From Nocardiopsis sp. CNR-923 (GTDB lineage: Bacteria > Actinomycetota > Actinomycetes > Streptosporangiales > Streptosporangiaceae), in NCBI RefSeq assembly GCF_001942255.1, contig NZ_MKKC01000065.1:1-64000 (forward strand): a stretch of DNA of 64,000 bases, read 5' to 3'. Every line of letters begins with the position of its first letter. Position 1 is the stretch's first letter. A program made the position numbers and the translations under genes. Shown here piece by piece: positions 59,863 through 64,000 of the stretch. Under the pieces are notes generated by a model. It searched no databases. It was not told where the DNA came from and saw only the letters and a program-made list of their open reading frames with translations.

Positions 59863-61018
59863 GGGTAGCCCTAGCCGGAGGCGGCACGGCCGGGCACATC
59901 GAGCCCGCACTCTCCCTTGCCGACGCGCTGCGGCGCGTCGATCCCAGCACGGAGATCCTGTGTCTGGGCACCGAGCGGGGGTTGGAGACCAGGCTGGTCC
60001 CCATGCGCGGATACGAGCTCGGTCTGATCCCCGCGGTCCCCCTGCCGCGCAAGCTCACCCCCCAACTGCTCACGGTCCCCGGCAAGCTCGCGGGAGCGCT
60101 CAGCGCCGCCGGAGAGCACCTGGACCGGCTCCAGGCCGACGTCCTCGTCGGCTTCGGCGGGTATGTGGCCACCCCCGGCTACCTGGCCGCGCGCGCCGGC
60201 GCCTCCCGATCATCGTGCACGAGGCCAACCCCCTCCCGGGGCTGGCCAACCGGCTCGGGGCGCGGCTGACCCCCCACGTGTACACCGGACACCCGCACAC
60301 CCAGATCCGCAACGGCCGCTACGTCGGCATCCCGCTACGCGAGCAGATCACCAGGCTCAACCGGCTGGCCGTGGGAGACAAGGCACGCGCCTACTTCGGT
60401 CTGCGCCACGACCTGCCCACCCTGCTGATCTTCGGCGGATCCCAGGGCGCCCAGCGCATCAACGAGACCGCCTTCGCCGCCATCCCCCACTTCCGGGCCG
60501 CCGGAGTGCAGGTCCTGCACGTCGTGGGCCCCAAGAACGCCGCCGAGCCCCAGGACCTGACCCAGGACGGCGTCCCCTACGTCGCCGTCCCCTACGTGGA
60601 CCGGATGGACATGGCCTACGCCGCAGCCGACGTGGCGATGTGCCGCTCCGGCGCGATGACCTGCGCCGAGCTCACCGCCGTCGGCCTGCCCGGGGCCTTC
60701 GTCCCGCTGGCCATCGGCAACGGGGAACAGTCCCTGAACGCCGAGCCGATCGTCCAGGCGGGCGGCGGCGTCATGGTCGACAACGCCGACGTGTCGGTCG
60801 AGTGGATCACGGGTCGGCTCATCCCGCTGCTGACCGACACCGACCGGGTCGTGGCCATGTCCGAGGCGGCCGCCCGGATGGGCCGCCGCGACGCCGACAC
60901 CGAACTCGCCCGCGAGGTGATGGCGATCGCCCGCGGTGACCGCCCCACCCCCGACCTCCCCATCGACGACGGTGACGGTGACGAGGTCTTCCAGGACGAC
61001 GGGAAGGACATCCGATGA
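59859..61018 (+). CDS. murG: Lipid II synthase MurG, frameshifted
   Basis: MurG adds GlcNAc to lipid I on the inner membrane face. The GT-B enzyme opens [20 protein letters not shown], with the glycine-rich loop at residues 7-13, then [20 protein letters not shown] and [21 protein letters not shown] missing C near 60207 shifts the frame; it continues [40 protein letters not shown], and [20 protein letters not shown]. The restored length is 386 residues with an acidic C-terminal tail ([13 protein letters not shown]). It overlaps both ftsW and murC by four bases, so translation is tightly coupled. Confidence 0.93.
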
Positions 61019-62469
61019 GCCTCGTCGAACCGACCGAACCGGTCCCGGTGGACAAGCTCGGCCGCACCCACTTCATCGGCCTGGGCGGTGCCGGCATGTC
61101 CGGTATCGCCCGCGTCCTGCTTCAGTCCGGGGTCGAGGTCTCGGGCAGCGACGCCCGTGACAGCGAGACCCTGCGCGAACTGGAGGAGATGGGCGCCACG
61201 ACGCACGTCGGCCACGCGGCCGACCACCTGGGCGCCGCCGAGACGCTCGTCGTCTCCTCCGCGATCCGCGACGACAACCCCGAACTCGTCGAGGCGCGCC
61301 GCCGCGGCCTGCGGATCCTGCCGAGGGCGGCGGCCCTGGGCGCGCTCCTGCTGGGCCGCGAGGGGATCGCCGTGTCCGGGACGCACGGCAAGACCACCAC
61401 GACGTCCATGATCGCCGTGGTCCTCCAGCACATGGGCGCCGACCCCGGCTACGTGATCGGCGGCAAGCTGGTCACCACGGGCCTGGGCGCCGACGCGGGG
61501 ATCGGCCCGGCCATCGCGGTCGAGGCCGACGAGAGCGACGGATCCTTCCTCATGCTCTCCCCGAGGATCGCCGTGGTCACCAACGTCGAGGCCGACCACC
61601 TGGACAACTACAGCGGCCTGGACGAGATCCACGCCAACTTCGCCTCGTTCGTCGACCGGGTCGAGCGCACCCTGGTCGTGGGAGTCGACGACCCCGGCGC
61701 CCGGCGGGTCGCCGAGATCGCCCGGGAGCGCGGCAAGCGCGTCGTGACCTACGGGGAGGCGGCCGACGCCGACCACCGGATCACCCGGACGGTCGCGCGC
61801 GGCTTCACCACCGATTTCACCATCCAGACCGCGGGAGGGGAGCCCATCGACGGCACCCTGGCGGTCCCGGGACGGCACAACGTGCTCAACGCGGCCGCGG
61901 CGCTCGTGGTCGCCGACGAACTCGGCCACGACCTGGAGGTGGCGGTGGAGGGCATCGCCGACTTCGCCGGCGCCGCGCGCCGCTTCGAGCTCAAGGGCGA
62001 GGCGGAAGGGGTGGCGGTCTACGACAGCTACGCCCACCACCCCACCGAGATCGAGGCCGACCTGCGCGCCACCCGCGCCGCGCTGGAGTCGGTCGCCGAC
62101 GAGGCGGCGGAGCAGGGCCTGCCCGTCGGTCGGGTGGTCGCGCTGTTCCAGCCGCACCTGTACAGCCGCACCCGTTTCTTCGCGGACGAGTTCGCCGCGG
62201 CGCTGAGCCTGGCCGACGAGGTCGTGGTGATGGAGGTCTACGCCGCCCGGGAGGACCCCGAGCCGGGGGTGACCGGAGAGCTGATCACCTCGCGCGTCTC
62301 CCACGACCGCGTGTGGTACGTGCCCGGTCGGGACGAGGTCGTGCGCCGCGTGGCCGAACTGGCCCGACCCGGTGACATCGTGCTCACCATGGGCGCGGGC
62401 GACGTCACCGAACTGGGGCCGCTGATCGTGGAGGCGCGCGCCCGGACCGCCGAGATCGCGGCCGGGTAG
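61015..62469 (+). CDS. murC: UDP-MurNAc:L-alanine ligase MurC
   Basis: MurC attaches L-Ala to UDP-MurNAc, the first stem-peptide step. The 484-residue ligase has the N-terminal FIGLGGAGMSGIARVLLQSG, the P-loop IAVSGTHGKTTTTSMIAVVL (about 118-137), EADESDGSFLMLSPRIAVV, NVEADHLDNYSGLDEIHANF, YDSYAHHPTEIEADLRATR and FQPHLYSRTRFFADEFAAAL. It is complete and intact. ATG 61015 overlaps the murG stop. Confidence 0.96.
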   Translation: MSLVEPTEPVPVDKLGRTHFIGLGGAGMSGIARVLLQSGVEVSGSDARDSETLRELEEMGATTHVGHAADHLGAAETLVVSSAIRDDNPELVEARRRGLRILPRAAALGALLLGREGIAVSGTHGKTTTTSMIAVVLQHMGADPGYVIGGKLVTTGLGADAGIGPAIAVEADESDGSFLMLSPRIAVVTNVEADHLDNYSGLDEIHANFASFVDRVERTLVVGVDDPGARRVAEIARERGKRVVTYGEAADADHRITRTVARGFTTDFTIQTAGGEPIDGTLAVPGRHNVLNAAAALVVADELGHDLEVAVEGIADFAGAARRFELKGEAEGVAVYDSYAHHPTEIEADLRATRAALESVADEAAEQGLPVGRVVALFQPHLYSRTRFFADEFAAALSLADEVVVMEVYAAREDPEPGVTGELITSRVSHDRVWYVPGRDEVVRRVAELARPGDIVLTMGAGDVTELGPLIVEARARTAEIAAG

Positions 62470-62563
62470 GCCGTTCGGGCGCAGTCGGGGTCGCGCGGGA
62501 CGAGGCGGGCCGCGGAGTCGGGGACGAGCGAAGTGCGAGCCCAAAGCGAGCGGGGGGAGACAC

Positions 62564-63328
62564 GTGAGCGCTGACCGGGGCGGGGCGACGGCGGAACCCG
62601 GGACGGACCCTAAGGCGGCTCCGAAGCCGGGCGGAAGGCCGCGTCGCGGGTCAGACCCGTGGAAGCTCGCCTTCGTGGCGCTGCTGGTGGTCGCCCTGGT
62701 CTGCGTCGTCACCTGGGGCCTGCTCGGATCCCGGTTGCTCGTCGTGCGCGAGGTGTCCGTCACCGGTCTGGACCGCGTCTCGCGCGAGCAGGTCGTGGCC
62801 GCCGTGGACGTGGCGACCGGCACCCCGCTGATCCGGGTGGATCTGGCGGCGGGCGCGCGGCGGGCCGAGGCCGTCGATCTGGTGGAGTCGGCCACGCTGT
62901 CGCGCGGCTGGCCCGCCACCCTGCGTGTGGAGGTCGTCGAGCGCCAGCCGTTGCTGGCGGTTCGGGCCGGGGGCGAGTACCGGCTCGTGGACGGGGACGG
63001 CGTGCGCATCGAGGACTCGCCGACCCGTCCCGGCACCCATCCCGTGGTGCGTGTGACGGGCGAGGTCGAGGGCAACGAGGCGGTCCGGGCCGCGGCCGAC
63101 GTCGTCGAACGTGCCCCGGGCTCCCTGTTGGCACAGGTCCAGCTCATCGACGCCACCGAGACCGACGCGATCGTCCTCGACCTCGGTGACGGATCGCTCG
63201 TGGAGTGGGGAGACCCCTCCGCCACGTCCGACAAGAGCGAGGTCCTGCGCGTCCTCATGCGCGAGCACCCGCCCGAGGACGGGCGGATCTACGACGTGAG
63301 CACACCTGACCTGGCCATCGTTCGGTGA
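62564..63328 (+). CDS. ftsQ: Cell division protein FtsQ
   Basis: A 254-residue bitopic divisome protein: basic cytoplasmic N-terminus (1-32), membrane anchor (LAFVALLVVALVCVVTWGLL, about 35-54), a POTRA domain (VVREVSVTGLDRVSREQVVA, through LRVEVVERQPLLAVRAGGEY) and the FtsQ/DivIB beta domain (YRLVDGDGVRIEDSPTRPG, IDATETDAIVLDLGDGSLVE). It forms a complex with FtsL and FtsB. GGGGGGAG precedes GTG 62564; a 94-base gap separates it from murC. Confidence 0.9.
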   Translation: MSADRGGATAEPGTDPKAAPKPGGRPRRGSDPWKLAFVALLVVALVCVVTWGLLGSRLLVVREVSVTGLDRVSREQVVAAVDVATGTPLIRVDLAAGARRAEAVDLVESATLSRGWPATLRVEVVERQPLLAVRAGGEYRLVDGDGVRIEDSPTRPGTHPVVRVTGEVEGNEAVRAAADVVERAPGSLLAQVQLIDATETDAIVLDLGDGSLVEWGDPSATSDKSEVLRVLMREHPPEDGRIYDVSTPDLAIVR

Positions 63329-63815
63329 AGTGGTGACCAGGGGGCGGAAAAGGAACGGTGTCGGCGGTTCGGACGCCGTGCGGGAGCACGGCGGGGGCCC
63401 TCACCGGACGCTTTACCGACCGGCGCGGACATTCCAGACGCGACGCGCCGGGTGCGCACATCGCTTCCTCGTGTTATGCGCGGTTAGGCTGACCCCAGCA
63501 TCGGTTGCCCGTACTCGGCAGTCCGCTTACTGTCGGGAAGCACAACCATCGTCAAGAACGTAGCAAAACACGCTTTTCGGGGGACGCAGGAACCGTGATC
63601 CGTCCAGCGGACGGACGGCGCCGGCCGAAGGGTCGGACGCGGAGCGGCTCCGGGTGGCCCCGGGTCCTCGGACACCCGCGTCGTGGACGCCGCGGTGCGG
63701 GGGAACCCGAAACGCACATGGAGTAAACCGGATGCCGAACCCGAGGCGTTCTCCGGCGGCCCTGGCCCCGGACGCGCCCACGGATCGGCTCATGCGAGCG
63801 GAAAGGCCCCTCGTC
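63329..63815 (+). promoter_or_regulatory. ftsQ-ftsZ intergenic region with candidate ftsZ promoter
   Basis: About 487 bases without a supported gene. TTGCCC (63505-63510) and TACTGT (63528-63533), 17 bases apart, form the best promoter-like pair, and the surrounding stretch (63465-63570) is distinctly less GC-rich than its flanks. In Streptomyces, ftsZ is driven by several promoters in the matching interval to allow both vegetative and sporulation septation, so more than one start is likely. The leader from this promoter would be about 270 bases. Confidence 0.5.
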
Positions 63816-64000
63816 GTGGCAGCACCGCAGAACTACCTCGCGGTCATCAAAGTCGTCGGCATCGGCGGCGGCGGTGTCAACGCCGTCAACCGAATGATCG
63901 AAGAGGGGCTCAAGGGCGTCGAGTTCATCGCCATCAATACCGATGCCCAGGCGCTGCTGATGAGTGACGCCGACGTCAAGCTCGACGTCGGCCGTGAACT
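63816..64000 (+). CDS. ftsZ: Cell division protein FtsZ (5' part, truncated by window end)
   Basis: FtsZ is the tubulin-like GTPase forming the Z ring. Only the first 61 codons are present: [59 protein letters not shown]. The [15 protein letters not shown] nucleotide-binding segment is intact. GTG 63816 follows GGAAAGG at about ten bases and gives the N-terminus typical of actinomycetes. The reading frame runs off the window. Confidence 0.96.
   Translation, partial: MAAPQNYLAVIKVVGIGGGGVNAVNRMIEEGLKGVEFIAINTDAQALLMSDADVKLDVGRE

Overview
This window is high-GC DNA from an actinomycete. GTG and TTG starts are frequent, MurE carries a DNPR motif typical of meso-diaminopimelate cell walls, two proteins belong to deazaflavin (F420)-linked families, and a SAM-IV riboswitch precedes one gene. 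Gene order and protein style suggest Nocardiopsis or a close relative in the Streptosporangiales. That genus call is an inference.

Layout, left to right. (1) 1-2,500: small accessory genes (an unknown protein, a DUF4282 membrane protein, a broken DUF6247/RelE-like pair, an unknown protein) and an F420-type PPOX oxidoreductase. (2) 2,816-9,090: recombination and stress block ruvC-ruvA-ruvB-yajC-apt-rel; secD and secF, usually present between yajC and apt, are absent. (3) 9,201-12,674, minus strand: a Ddn-type oxidoreductase, then a three-gene operon (DUF3870 protein, CoA-transferase, glutaryl-CoA-dehydrogenase-like enzyme). (4) 12,862-15,820: SAM-IV riboswitch, class V aminotransferase, a degenerate SAM methyltransferase and a DinB-fold protein. 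(5) 15,860-22,737: priA (minus strand), then fmt-rsmB-rpe and a PAP2 phosphatase. (6) 22,803-26,100: FMN riboswitch, ribE-ribBA-ribH and a PH-domain membrane protein. (7) 26,214-33,650: xdhC, a MobA-like transferase, a large Ser/Thr kinase, DUF2470, divergent yceI/marR, sseB. (8) 33,647-39,602: prepilin peptidase, aroC-aroK-aroB-efp-nusB, a methyltransferase. (9) 39,689-46,438: dinB, DUF3040 and, on the minus strand, moxR-DUF58-transglutaminase. (10) 46,770-64,000: division and cell wall (dcw) cluster mraZ-rsmH-ftsL-ftsI-[mmuM, minus]-murE-murF-mraY-murD-ftsW-murG-murC-ftsQ-ftsZ, with ftsZ cut by the window end.

The most important property of this sequence is that about 25 frameshifts interrupt otherwise normal genes, including essential ones (ribH, aroC, murF, mraY, murD, murG). 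Wherever the correct reading could be reconstructed, bases are missing rather than extra, mostly one base in a short G or C run. I read these as sequencing or assembly errors, not decay. For such genes the full natural span is given and the break is located in each entry.

I found no mobile element, prophage, tRNA, rRNA or CRISPR array. Most of the window is conserved core genome. The features most worth checking are the missing secDF, the riboswitch-controlled aminotransferase, the four-repeat MraZ operator, the mmuM gene lodged inside the dcw cluster, the DUF3870 operon and the recurring sequence context of the frameshifts.
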